The notes under the pieces: model-generated
The model's database searches: none
What the model was told of the DNA's origin: nothing
Seen by the model: the letters and a program-made list of their open reading frames with translations, nothing else
Shown here: one piece after another, positions 8,351 through 17,162 of the stretch
Numbering within the stretch: the first letter of the stretch is position 1
How the letters are laid out: each line of letters starts with the position of its first letter
Position numbers and translations under genes: made by a program
Source: Erysipelotrichaceae bacterium
GTDB lineage: Bacteria; Bacillota_I; Bacilli_A; RFN20; DUOF01
Length of the DNA stretch: 64,000 nucleotides
Direction: 5' to 3'
NCBI GenBank assembly: GCA_015058985.1
Contig: SVBH01000004.1
Coordinates: 34,236-98,235, forward strand

Positions 8351-9991
8351 TTAATTTATGTGAGCAACCTCAATAATGCTACGAGCAATAAAAGTCATAT
8401 GATCTCCAATTCTTTCCAAATCATTGACAATTCTTTCATAAACTCCGCCACTGATAATTTCACATTCTTTATTAGATAATCTTTCAATATGATTATCGAC
8501 AGCCTTCTTTCTTAAAACATCTAACTCATCTTCAACTTTTTCAGTTTTTTCCAATAATTTTATATCACGCTTATTAAAAGTATCAAAAGAAACATCAGAT
8601 AACTCCCACAATTTATCTAACATAACCTTAATATCTTGATAAGCTGTTTCAGTAAAATTAATATTATCCTTTTCAATTCCCTGACTACATCTTTCTATTC
8701 CTACAGCTAAATCACTAATTCTATCAATATCAGAAATAACATGATGTAAACTGGAAACTCTAACTCTTTCCTTTTCAGATAATTTACTACTAGTAAGTTT
8801 AATCAAAAACTCAGTAATTAACACATTTGATTTACTTACCTTTTCCTTTAAAGCAACTGCTTTATTAAAATGCTTTGTCGATTTATTCATCAAATCATCA
8901 CTAGCTAAAACCAAACTTTCTTTTGCGTCATTATACAAATAATTAATTTCCTTAATAGCCATAGACACCGCAATAGAAGGAGTTTTTAGTAATCTATCAT
9001 CAATATATTTTAAAGAAGTTCCTTTTTCACCATTATCCTTAATCAACCTTGTAGCAACTTTAACTAAAGCACCTGCAAAAGGCAACAAAACTAAAGTAGT
9101 AACAACATTAAAGAAAGTATGGAACATCGCAATCTGAGTAGATTGATGTTTAAACAACTTAGCCAAAACTTCAACAGCAAAATCGCGATAGATAACTAAG
9201 AAAATAAAGAATAATAAACTTCCTATTAAATTAAACAACAAGTGAATCAAAGCAGTTCTTTTACCATTAGCATTAGCACCTACCGAAGCAATTGCCGCAC
9301 TAATACAAGTACCAATATTAGTACCTAAAATAACATACAAAAAAGAATTACCACCATTACCAATAACTAATCCATTAGCAACAATGGCAATTAAAATTCC
9401 CGTCATAACAGAGGAACTTTGAACAATTGCTGTAAAAACAGCTCCTGCAAGTAACAATAAAAATGGATTACTAATAGAAGTTAAAATATCAACAAAAACA
9501 GGATTATCTTTTAAAGTAGAAACTGATAAAGTCATACATTTAATACTGAAGAAAATAAGACCTAATCCCACCAAAGCATAACCTATTTTTTTAACCATAT
9601 CCTTCTTCGATAACACATTCATTAAAACACCAATAAATGTAAAAATCAAAAAGATATCAGTGAAACTATAACTTTGCAAAGCTGCAATTTGAGCAGTAAT
9701 AGTAGTACCTATGTTTGCACCCATTATAATGTAAGTAGCTTGAAGTAAAGTTATAACGGCAGCATTAACTAAACCAATAGTCATAACAGTAGTAGCAGAA
9801 GAACTCTGAACAATCGCTGTAGTAGCAATACCAATTCCTACATTAGGTAATCTTTTACTTGATATCTTACTAAACATCGATTTAACTTTTCGATCTGCTA
9901 AACTTTCTAAACCTTCTGAAATTATCTGAGTAGAAAGAATAAAAAGTCCAATAGAAGCTAATAAAAACATAATATTGTAAAGTGTTTCCAT
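8351..9991 (-). CDS. Na/Pi cotransporter family protein with C-terminal PhoU-like domain
   Basis: duplicated QSSSATTVMTIGLVNAA / QSSSVMTGILIAI motifs, C-terminal helical PhoU-like region. Confidence 0.88.
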   Translation of the reverse strand: METLYNIMFLLASIGLFILSTQIISEGLESLADRKVKSMFSKISSKRLPNVGIGIATTAIVQSSSATTVMTIGLVNAAVITLLQATYIIMGANIGTTITAQIAALQSYSFTDIFLIFTFIGVLMNVLSKKDMVKKIGYALVGLGLIFFSIKCMTLSVSTLKDNPVFVDILTSISNPFLLLLAGAVFTAIVQSSSVMTGILIAIVANGLVIGNGGNSFLYVILGTNIGTCISAAIASVGANANGKRTALIHLLFNLIGSLLFFIFLVIYRDFAVEVLAKLFKHQSTQIAMFHTFFNVVTTLVLLPFAGALVKVATRLIKDNGEKGTSLKYIDDRLLKTPSIAVSMAIKEINYLYNDAKESLVLASDDLMNKSTKHFNKAVALKEKVSKSNVLITEFLIKLTSSKLSEKERVRVSSLHHVISDIDRISDLAVGIERCSQGIEKDNINFTETAYQDIKVMLDKLWELSDVSFDTFNKRDIKLLEKTEKVEDELDVLRKKAVDNHIERLSNKECEIISGGVYERIVNDLERIGDHMTFIARSIIEVAHIN

Positions 9992-10073
9992 AATTTCACC
10001 TCAGATAAAATTATAATATTTTATATTATATTTTCCAATATTTAGTTTAATCAAAATAAAAATAATAAAAAAA

Positions 10074-10093
10074 GTTGTTAGTTTCCTAACAAC
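10074..10093 (-). terminator. terminator of the PH-domain gene
   Basis: GTTGTTAG-TTTC-CTAACAAC, minus-strand T6 tail. Confidence 0.8.
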
Positions 10094-10095
10094 AA

Positions 10096-10488
10096 TTAAT
10101 TATGGATTATACTAGTAGTATTTTCTTTAGTAATTATCTTAGATTCAAGATATTCAGCTAATCCTTGAGGGTCTTTAACATTCTTAGTATTGATATCCCA
10201 TCTACCAGTTACATCAACCTTAACATCACCAAATCCTAAAATTCTTCCTAACCATCTTTGATCAACATAAACACTAGTTACCCCTAAAAAAGCACTTTTC
10301 CTTGTCTTTTTATTGATGATTCCAGATTTACTTATAACTTGGTTTTCATAGAATTCAATTCTTTCACTCTTTAAAACAAAAAGATCAATTACCATCAATA
10401 CTACTGGAACAATCAACCAACAAAATACAACTCTCATCAAAGTAATTGCAGCCCATGCACTTTTAGTTGCCACGTATTCAGCTTTCAT
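10096..10488 (-). CDS. PH-domain (bPH2/YdbS-like) membrane protein
   Basis: N-terminal TM region then RIEFYENQVISKSGIINKKTRKSAFLGVTSVYVDQRWLGRILGFGDVKV. Confidence 0.7.
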   Translation of the reverse strand: MKAEYVATKSAWAAITLMRVVFCWLIVPVVLMVIDLFVLKSERIEFYENQVISKSGIINKKTRKSAFLGVTSVYVDQRWLGRILGFGDVKVDVTGRWDINTKNVKDPQGLAEYLESKIITKENTTSIIHN

Positions 10489-10522
10489 TATAAATCCCTC
10501 ATTTCCTTATTTTTCTGTAATA

Positions 10523-10553
10523 AGTATACCCCCCCCCGCTTCCTTTTTGTCAA
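10523..10553 (-). promoter_or_regulatory. promoter TTGACA-N19-TATACT with G9 homopolymer in the spacer
   Basis: minus strand TTGACAAAAAGGAAGCGGGGGGGGGTATACT; -10 at 10523-10528, -35 at 10548-10553; ATG 35 nt downstream of the -10. Confidence 0.75.
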
Positions 10554-10629
10554 CATAAAAAAAACGAACTTATCTAGATCGTTTTATATTAATTTAATCA
10601 CCAATCATATAATACCATAAAACAAAAAA

Positions 10630-10651
10630 GAACCCTTCTTTCGAAGAGTTC
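10630..10651 (-). terminator. terminator of the 5-tRNA operon
   Basis: minus strand GAACTCTTC-GAAA-GAAGGGTTC-TTTTTT. Confidence 0.85.
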
Positions 10652-10668
10652 GTATTCGTATAGTTTGG

Positions 10669-10748
10669 TGCGGGAAATGGGACTCGAACCCACACGGTCA
10701 CCCACTAGATCCTAAGTCTAGCGCGTCTGCCAATTCCGCCATTCCCGC
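10669..10748 (-). tRNA. tRNA-Leu (anticodon TAG), CCA encoded at 10666-10668
   Basis: GCGGGAA...TTCCCGC acceptor; CTAGA-CTTAGGA-TCTAG; long variable arm. Confidence 0.9.
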
Positions 10749-10770
10749 ATAATTGACTAAAAAAAAATGG

Positions 10771-10843
<73 letters not shown>

Positions 10844-10859
10844 ACAAAACTTATAATGG

Positions 10860-10933
10860 TGACCTGTACGGGATTCGAACCCGTGAATGCATCCGTGAAA
10901 GGGATGTGAGTTAAGCCGCTTCTCCAACAGGCC
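10860..10933 (-). tRNA. tRNA-Glu (anticodon TTC), CCA encoded
   Basis: GGCCTGT...ACAGGTC; CATCC-CTTTCAC-GGATG. Confidence 0.92.
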
Positions 10934-10943
10934 AATAAAATGG

Positions 10944-11016
10944 CGCCTATCGTAGGGCTCGAACCTACGACCTAACGGTTAACAGCCGTTTGCTCTGCCA
11001 ACTGAGCTAGATAGGC
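10944..11016 (-). tRNA. tRNA-Asn (anticodon GTT), CCA encoded
   Basis: GCCTATC...GATAGGC; AACGG-CTGTTAA-CCGTT. Confidence 0.92.
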
Positions 11017-11043
11017 ATTTTCTATACATTCTATAATAAATGG

Positions 11044-11117
11044 TGGGTCTGAATGGGATCGAACCATCGACCTTACCCTTATCAGGGGTACGCTCTAACC
11101 AACTGAGCTACAGACCC
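11044..11117 (-). tRNA. tRNA-Ile (anticodon GAT), CCA encoded
   Basis: GGGTCTG...CAGACCC; TACCC-CTGATAA-GGGTA. Confidence 0.92.
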
Positions 11118-11138
11118 GCAACTTTCGAATGCTTTTAC

Positions 11139-11167
11139 ATTGTAACATTAATATATGAAACTTGCAA
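11139..11167 (-). promoter_or_regulatory. promoter of tRNA operon
   Basis: TTGCAA-N17-TACAAT upstream of tRNA-Ile. Confidence 0.65.
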
Positions 11168-11217
11168 CAAAAATTTTACAAAGTTTTTTTAATGTTTAAA
11201 AAAAGAGAAAATAGAAT

Positions 11218-11841
11218 TTATTTTCCCTTTAATTCATCATATTTTTTTGCCTTTTCTTTAAGTTCCTCATATTCTTTTTTTGTTATTTTTACATACTCTT
11301 CAGAGACATAATCAGCTGATTTATTAGCCAAAACTGAAACAGTAACAAAAGAAACTATAGATAAAACCAGTAGAATCAAGAATACAGATAAAATATCGCC
11401 AATTTTTAAAACTCCAAAGATAGATAAAACACAAAGAAGAATAAATATAGATAAGATTGAATAACTTCCTATTTGGACCAAAAACTGCTTATTTCCTAAT
11501 TTTAGTTTAGTGGAAACAATAAAATTAAATAAAACTGATAACAGAGCAAAAGTAAAAGTAACATCTCCAAATACAGATCCAGTATCAAATAAAACAGTCG
11601 ATATTACTAAAACAACTGCCACTCCAATCAAACTTGTTGAAACAATTCCCAAAGTTTTATTCCTTTTTAAGACTTCTGCGCTACTAATAGAAAAATATCC
11701 TCCAACAGTCAAAGTAGCAACAATCAATAATAAATCTAATCTAGTTCCTTTAAAAAAACTTATTCCTAAAATACTAAGAATCAACATCAGAGCACATAAA
11801 CCAAGACCTATTAAAGTTCCTATTGTTAAACCTTTTTTCAT
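11218..11841 (-). CDS. hypothetical multi-TM membrane protein (207 aa)
   Basis: six hydrophobic segments, charged C-terminal tail; gaggtg RBS. Confidence 0.55.
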   Translation of the reverse strand: MKKGLTIGTLIGLGLCALMLILSILGISFFKGTRLDLLLIVATLTVGGYFSISSAEVLKRNKTLGIVSTSLIGVAVVLVISTVLFDTGSVFGDVTFTFALLSVLFNFIVSTKLKLGNKQFLVQIGSYSILSIFILLCVLSIFGVLKIGDILSVFLILLVLSIVSFVTVSVLANKSADYVSEEYVKITKKEYEELKEKAKKYDELKGK

Positions 11842-11891
11842 AATAACACCTCTTTTTTATATTTTACCATTTCTAATCCTTAAGTAAACAA

Positions 11892-11911
11892 AAAAAGACC
11901 CGAAGGTCTTT
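11892..11911 (-). terminator. rpsI operon terminator
   Basis: AAAAGACC-TTCG-GGTCTTTT on minus strand. Confidence 0.85.
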
Positions 11912-11924
11912 TGAAAACAAAATA

Positions 11925-12326
11925 TTAACGTTTTGAGAATTGAGGTGCTTTTCTTGCTTTCTTTAATCCGTATTTCTTACGTTCTTTAGCTCTAGCATCT
12001 CTAGTTAACATACCATTAGCTTTTAAAACTGGTCTATAAGAATTTTGACTAGCTTCAAGTAATGCTCTAGCGATTCCAAGTCTAACTGCTCCAGCTTGTC
12101 CTGAGAATCCACCACCATTTACATTAGCACTGATATCAAATTTAGTTTCGTTTTCAGTAAAAGTTAAAGGTTGTTTTAAATCCATAACTAATGTTTCGTA
12201 TGGGAAGTATTCATTTACATCAACACCATTTATAACGATGTTTCCTTTACCAGGAGTTAAGATAACTCTTGCTACAGAACTTTTTCTTCTACCAGTTCCA
12301 CGGTATTGTACAGTATTTTTAGCCAT
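11925..12326 (-). CDS. rpsI: 30S ribosomal protein S9
   Basis: [12 protein letters not shown]..., [25 protein letters not shown]. Confidence 0.97.
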   Translation of the reverse strand: MAKNTVQYRGTGRRKSSVARVILTPGKGNIVINGVDVNEYFPYETLVMDLKQPLTFTENETKFDISANVNGGGFSGQAGAVRLGIARALLEASQNSYRPVLKANGMLTRDARAKERKKYGLKKARKAPQFSKR

Positions 12327-12340
12327 TGTTATTCTCCTCC

Positions 12341-12784
12341 TTATAATCCTTTAATTTCTAATGCTACAGGTTGTTGAGCAGCATGTTTATGAGTATTTCC
12401 TGCATAAACATATAATTTTTTGTAGATTTGTCTTCCAAGTCTACCTTTTGGTAACATACCCCAAATTGTTCTTTCTAATAATTCAACAGGATATTTGTTA
12501 ACCATTTCTTTAGCAGTTCTTACTCTTAATCCACCTGGATATCCAGAGTGATTATAATATTTTTTATTTTCTAATTTGTTACCAGTTAATACTACTTTTT
12601 CAGCATTTATAATGATAACATTGTCTCCACAATCAACATGTGGTGTATAGATTGGCTTGTTCTTACCAGTTAACACGAAAGAAACTTCACTTGCTAATCT
12701 ACCAAGGTTTTTACCTTCAGCATCAATAACATACCATTTTCTTTCGATTGTTTTTTCATTTGCCATAGTTGTTTGACGTTGCAT
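12341..12784 (-). CDS. rplM: 50S ribosomal protein L13
   Basis: [41 protein letters not shown] after GGAGGAAATTATT. Confidence 0.97.
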   Translation of the reverse strand: MQRQTTMANEKTIERKWYVIDAEGKNLGRLASEVSFVLTGKNKPIYTPHVDCGDNVIIINAEKVVLTGNKLENKKYYNHSGYPGGLRVRTAKEMVNKYPVELLERTIWGMLPKGRLGRQIYKKLYVYAGNTHKHAAQQPVALEIKGL

Positions 12785-12794
12785 AATAATTTCC

Positions 12795-12852
12795 TCCAAT
12801 TTACCAAAGTCTAGTTTTACCGGGACTACACTTGGCTTTTGTGCCGTATATA
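12795..12852 (-). promoter_or_regulatory. structured 5' leader of rplM (L13-leader-like)
   Basis: GGCACAAAAGCC hairpin and AGTCCCGGTAAAACTAGACT between promoter and rplM; position matches the L13 leader family. Confidence 0.5.
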
Positions 12853-12881
12853 ATGATATAAAAAATAGAAAGTTTTGTCAA
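12853..12881 (-). promoter_or_regulatory. rplM promoter
   Basis: TTGACA-N17-TATCAT. Confidence 0.7.
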
Positions 12882-12913
12882 ACAATATTTACATATTGTG
12901 GATACATAAAAAT

Positions 12914-13504
12914 CTATTTTTGTATCCCTTTGACCTCTTTTTCTATTTCTTCTTGTTCTTCTAACTCATATTTATATCTATAAGGATTATCAAAAGCTTT
13001 ATTTTCACTTAATTTATTTTCAAGCAAACTAATATAGTTTTCAACTTGATTCAATTTCACTTGAAGCTTTGATATTTCTATTTCATAACGATTATAAATG
13101 TCCATTTCCTCAATAATATTTGCCAACATCGACCAGTTTTTAATCACAGTCTTTTTAGCAGTATCCATATATTGCTTTTTATAGCGAGCATAAGATACAT
13201 TCAAGTAAGCAGCTCCTATTGCAACAATTGCTAAGTTTATTAAAGAAATTAGACTTTGACCAAACATAAAACCAACTGCAAAAGGAAAATTTACCAAAAT
13301 AGCAACTATACTAGTTATGATAGTTTTCTTATGATCTTCTATATAAAAATCTCTTACAACCCTTTTAGCAATTTTATCGATAATAATATCATTTCGTTCG
13401 ATACATAAATCATCAATCTGATGACTCAATAATTTATACTCTTTCTTTAGTTCATCTAAACTCATTATAGAGTAATTATTTTCTTTATTAGATACTTCTT
13501 CCAT
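12914..13504 (-). CDS. hypothetical 2-TM/coiled-coil protein, paralog 1 of 3
   Basis: YSIMSLDELKKEYKLLSHQIDDL; TM pair; C-term NPYRYKYELEEQEEI. Confidence 0.65.
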   Translation of the reverse strand: MEEVSNKENNYSIMSLDELKKEYKLLSHQIDDLCIERNDIIIDKIAKRVVRDFYIEDHKKTIITSIVAILVNFPFAVGFMFGQSLISLINLAIVAIGAAYLNVSYARYKKQYMDTAKKTVIKNWSMLANIIEEMDIYNRYEIEISKLQVKLNQVENYISLLENKLSENKAFDNPYRYKYELEEQEEIEKEVKGIQK

Positions 13505-14054
13505 GATTCATTTCCTCCTCTAGTTCGTCCTCAAAACGATAACGACTAGGGTTATGAGAAACTCTAACAGGTTTAGTAACTTCTTTTAAATATTGAAGTT
13601 GTTCCTCTATTGCTATAATACCATTAGCAATCTTAACTAAATCAATATCATTCTCATCAATTTGATACTCAAAACGAATTTCCTTAGCTAGCAATTTATT
13701 TTTTTCCTTTTGAAAGTTTTCTTTCATGAATTTTTTATAATCTCTATTTGTTTTTATCCATCCAAAATAAAGCCCTGTAGAAGATAAGATTATTGAAGCC
13801 ATGTTTAAAAAACCTAATGCAGGTATTAGATTAGATAAAATCAGTAATATCATTGCAATCATAACTAAAATCATATTTATTTTGGAGTTTTTTCTACGAA
13901 CAGGAGCAAATTGTACAAATAATTTTTTATTTATATAATCGTCTATTGCTTCATTAACTCTTTGAGTCATAATTTCATTAAATTCATTAATTAAATTTTC
14001 ATGCTCTTTCTCTAACTCTTGAATGCTCATCATTCGATAATTCTTTTGTTCCAT
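13488..14054 (-). CDS. hypothetical 2-TM/coiled-coil protein, paralog 2 of 3
   Basis: YRMMSIQELEKEHENLINEFNEI; C-term NPSRYRFEDELEEEM; overlaps next gene start. Confidence 0.65.
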   Translation of the reverse strand: MEQKNYRMMSIQELEKEHENLINEFNEIMTQRVNEAIDDYINKKLFVQFAPVRRKNSKINMILVMIAMILLILSNLIPALGFLNMASIILSSTGLYFGWIKTNRDYKKFMKENFQKEKNKLLAKEIRFEYQIDENDIDLVKIANGIIAIEEQLQYLKEVTKPVRVSHNPSRYRFEDELEEEMNHGRSI

Positions 14055-14126
14055 GATATCACCTGATACAAGTCTATCACAGCCAAAAATGCTTGTGTTG
14101 AACGAATAAACTTATCCACAAAAAAA

Positions 14127-14142
14127 AGATAGTTTCCTATCT
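14127..14142 (-). terminator. terminator overlapping stop of 14137..14712
   Basis: AGATAG-GAAA-CTATCT-TTTTTTT on minus strand. Confidence 0.7.
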
Positions 14143-14712
14143 TCCTCTTGATGGTTCTTCTTCAATTTCTTCCTTCATCCTAGATGCACTTTCAAAAATT
14201 CTAACTTCTGTTTTATCTGCTTCTCTTTTTAGTTTTAGATAATTTCCTGCCCAAACTTTTTCTTTAGAGATTTCATCTAGTCTGACATCTTCATCAAATC
14301 TAGTATCATACTCTTCAACCTTTTTTTCGTATTCTTCAGGATGATCCAAATAATATTGCTTATATTCATCATAATATTTATTTATAAGTTTTTTACAACC
14401 TACCCTATGTAAAACTATTGGTATCGCAATGCTTGCAATAGCAGAAAGACCAGATACAGTAGCTTTAAACCAATTTGGTCCACCTATAATAAAAGGCAAT
14501 ATTTCACTAATTTGAAACCATATTGCTCCTGTACCTACCATGACTATATCAGACCAAAATCTTTTATTAACTATTTCACTTTCCATCACATGTTTGAATA
14601 ATTTTTCTTCTCTTTTCTCACTAAGAACTTCCTCTTCTTCATCTAATGAAGTAATAACTTTTTCTAATTCTTCAATACTTAAAACTTTCAATACTTTTTT
14701 TGGATATTTCAT
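14137..14712 (-). CDS. hypothetical 2-TM/coiled-coil protein, paralog 3 of 3
   Basis: KVLSIEELEKVITSLDEEEEVL; TM pair; C-term EEIEEEPSRGR. Confidence 0.65.
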   Translation of the reverse strand: MKYPKKVLKVLSIEELEKVITSLDEEEEVLSEKREEKLFKHVMESEIVNKRFWSDIVMVGTGAIWFQISEILPFIIGGPNWFKATVSGLSAIASIAIPIVLHRVGCKKLINKYYDEYKQYYLDHPEEYEKKVEEYDTRFDEDVRLDEISKEKVWAGNYLKLKREADKTEVRIFESASRMKEEIEEEPSRGR

Positions 14713-14763
14713 ACTCCATCACCTGTAAAGATATTAACACATTCGAAAAAGAATAAAAAAAAA

Positions 14764-14787
14764 TAACCTATCTTTGTGGATAAGTTA
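14764..14787 (-). terminator. terminator embedded in the 3' codons of truA
   Basis: minus strand TAACTTATC-CACAAA-GATAGGTTA-TTTTTTTTT. Confidence 0.7.
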
Positions 14788-15508
14788 CTTTCATTAAATA
14801 CAAACCTTCAGAAGGAACTTTATAAATAGTTCGATTTGGACATCTTTCATCTAAGGAAAATTTAATATTGTCCAAATCAACCTTTCCATCATTATACGCT
14901 ATCATTGTTCCAATAATCATTCTAACCATATAACGTAAAAATCCAGTTCCAACAATCGAAATAATAATTATATCATCCTTTTTACTAATGCTAATTTTAT
15001 TAACAGTACGGACATAAGTCTTTTTTTCTTCCTCATCATTAGTACAGAAATTTTTAAAATTATGAGTACCCACAAAAAGTTTAGCAGCTTTTTTAAGCTT
15101 TTTAACATCTAAATCATATCCATGCTGATAAACATAATTTCTTTCAATAGGATTGAAAGTTCCAATATTGATTTTATAAACATACTCTTTATTTTTGATA
15201 CTACCTCTTGGATGAAAACTATCATCTACTTTATTTACATTTATGATAGAAACATCCTTAGGTAAATAAGTATTTAAAGCTTTCTTTATCTTATAAGGTT
15301 CAATTTCTTTTTCAGTTTCATAACTAAATACTTGACCATAAGCATGAACCCCTTTATCAGTTCTCCCAGAACTACTAATTTTTATTTCCTTCTGATAAAG
15401 CTTGGCCAAAGCAATTTGAATCTCATTTTGTATTGTTCTTTTGTCTTTTTGAATTTGATATCCATCAAAAAGAGTACCATCATAACTAACAATAACTTTA
15501 TATCTCAT
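14768..15508 (-). CDS. truA: tRNA pseudouridine(38-40) synthase
   Basis: SSGRTDKGVHAYGQ motif, GTGFLRYMVRMIIGT. Confidence 0.96.
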   Translation of the reverse strand: MRYKVIVSYDGTLFDGYQIQKDKRTIQNEIQIALAKLYQKEIKISSSGRTDKGVHAYGQVFSYETEKEIEPYKIKKALNTYLPKDVSIINVNKVDDSFHPRGSIKNKEYVYKINIGTFNPIERNYVYQHGYDLDVKKLKKAAKLFVGTHNFKNFCTNDEEEKKTYVRTVNKISISKKDDIIIISIVGTGFLRYMVRMIIGTMIAYNDGKVDLDNIKFSLDERCPNRTIYKVPSEGLYLMKVTYPQR

Positions 15509-16311
15509 TATAAACTCACCCTTTTAACATTAATAGCAACTACAAAAACTAAAATCACTAGAACAAAACTTACACAATCAGACCATTTCAATTTATAAAC
15601 CTTATACCTCGTTCTTTTTCCTTCAGGATTATATCCCCTGACAACCATTGCACTTGCTAGTTCATCTGATCTTTGAAAACTAGAAATAAATAAAGGAATA
15701 ATCAAAGAAATAATAGCACCTATTTTTTCCTTTAAAGATCCATTCTCATAATCAACCCCTCTACTAGCCTGAGCATTAATTAACCTATTGGTTTCTCCTA
15801 ATAAAGTAGGAATAAATCTTAAAGCAATAGAAATAATCATTGCAATCTCATGAGCAGGAAATCTAATAACCTTCAAAGGACTTAAATAAAACTCCAAACC
15901 ATAAGTAATATCCAAAGGTTTTGTAGTAGAAGTCAAAATCATCGTAAACGCTAACATTAGTGCAAGTCTAAAGAAAATATATAATGATTGAAAAATAGCC
16001 TCCTTATAAATAGGATAATTCCCTATCGTCAATAAAACCTCACCACTACGAATAAAGATGACATTGAAGACAAAAAGCAGCAACAACATAAACCACATTG
16101 CTTTTAAAGATTTAAAAAATGTTTTAATTCTAACCTTAGCGCAAATCATCATTAATAAGGTGAAAATACTTAGGAAAATAAAGCCATTTATACCAATTGG
16201 CATAAAAACACCAACAGTTAATAAAACTAGCATAAACAATTTAATTCTAGGATCTAATCTATGAATAAAAGTGTTATAAGGCACATAGCGTCCTAAAGCT
16301 ATATTTTTCAT
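15508..16311 (-). CDS. ecfT: ECF transporter transmembrane protein EcfT
   Basis: SRGVDYENGS and VVRGYNPEGKRTRY, syntenic with ecfA genes. Confidence 0.93.
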   Translation of the reverse strand: MKNIALGRYVPYNTFIHRLDPRIKLFMLVLLTVGVFMPIGINGFIFLSIFTLLMMICAKVRIKTFFKSLKAMWFMLLLLFVFNVIFIRSGEVLLTIGNYPIYKEAIFQSLYIFFRLALMLAFTMILTSTTKPLDITYGLEFYLSPLKVIRFPAHEIAMIISIALRFIPTLLGETNRLINAQASRGVDYENGSLKEKIGAIISLIIPLFISSFQRSDELASAMVVRGYNPEGKRTRYKVYKLKWSDCVSFVLVILVFVVAINVKRVSL

Positions 16312-17162
16312 CTTTTCACCTCCCTAAGAAGGTTAGAAATCAAAAAATCTAAATCATATGTTTCTTTCTTCTCAAAATTAACCCCTTTTTCAGCCAATAA
16401 AGACTTAAATCTTATCAAATCAGGTTCTTTCAAAGCAAAAGAAGAAAGTTTTTCCTTATCATCGAAAAGCTCATTTTTAGAACCTTGATAAACAATTTCA
16501 CCATTAGACATCACAACCACTTTATTACAATATTCATAAACAACATTCATATCGTGAGTAATTAAAATAATTGTTTTACCTTTTTCATTTAAAATTTTAA
16601 AAATGTCCATGATTTCTTTACTACCAACAGGATCTAAACCTGCCGTAGGTTCATCAAGAATAATAACATCAGGATTCATTGCTAAAATACCAGCAATGGC
16701 AACCCTTCTTTTTTGACCACCAGACAAGTCAAAAGGAGATTTATCAAATAAAGATTCATCAATACCAACTGTTTGTAAAGCTTCCTTAGCAAACCTTAAA
16801 GAATCATCCTCACTAAATTTGAAATTCTTAGGGCCAAACATAACATCCTTTAAAACAGTTTCTTCAAATAATTGATACTCAGGAAATTGAAACACTAAAC
16901 CACAAGTTTTTCTAATTTTCTTAAAATCAACACTCTTCTTATTATTTATGATTTCCAAACCATTTACCTTAACTTTACCTTTTGTAGGTAATAAAAGAGC
17001 ATTTATATGTTGAACTAATGTACTCTTTCCAGAACCAGTATGTCCAACCACACCATAAAATTTACCATCTTCGAAAGTTACATTTACATCCTTTAAAGCT
17101 AAATGTTCAAAAGGGGTCTTAGGAAAATAGATGAAATCTACTTGTTCGAATGTAATTGCCAT
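16308..17162 (-). CDS. ecfA2: ECF transporter ATPase EcfA2
   Basis: GHTGSGKST, LSGGQKRRVAIAG, VIILDEPTAGLDP; stop TGA overlaps ecfT ATG. Confidence 0.93.
   Translation of the reverse strand: MAITFEQVDFIYFPKTPFEHLALKDVNVTFEDGKFYGVVGHTGSGKSTLVQHINALLLPTKGKVKVNGLEIINNKKSVDFKKIRKTCGLVFQFPEYQLFEETVLKDVMFGPKNFKFSEDDSLRFAKEALQTVGIDESLFDKSPFDLSGGQKRRVAIAGILAMNPDVIILDEPTAGLDPVGSKEIMDIFKILNEKGKTIILITHDMNVVYEYCNKVVVMSNGEIVYQGSKNELFDDKEKLSSFALKEPDLIRFKSLLAEKGVNFEKKETYDLDFLISNLLREVKR

Noticed and set aside
10529-10537. G9/C9 run as a sequencing artefact
   Set aside because: Cannot be excluded from the sequence alone, but the exact position between two good promoter hexamers argues for a real element; kept as a finding with a read-level check.
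14112-14783. Chromosome origin (oriC) because of TTATCCACA boxes
   Set aside because: Only two boxes about 660 bp apart, no dnaA/dnaN, no DUE cluster; boxes sit in gene ends and a promoter region.
16308-16310. Possible UGA reassignment to Trp (most stops are TAA/TAG)
   Set aside because: ecfA2 ends with TGA overlapping the ecfT ATG, and all housekeeping ORFs are full length under the standard code with Trp as TGG.
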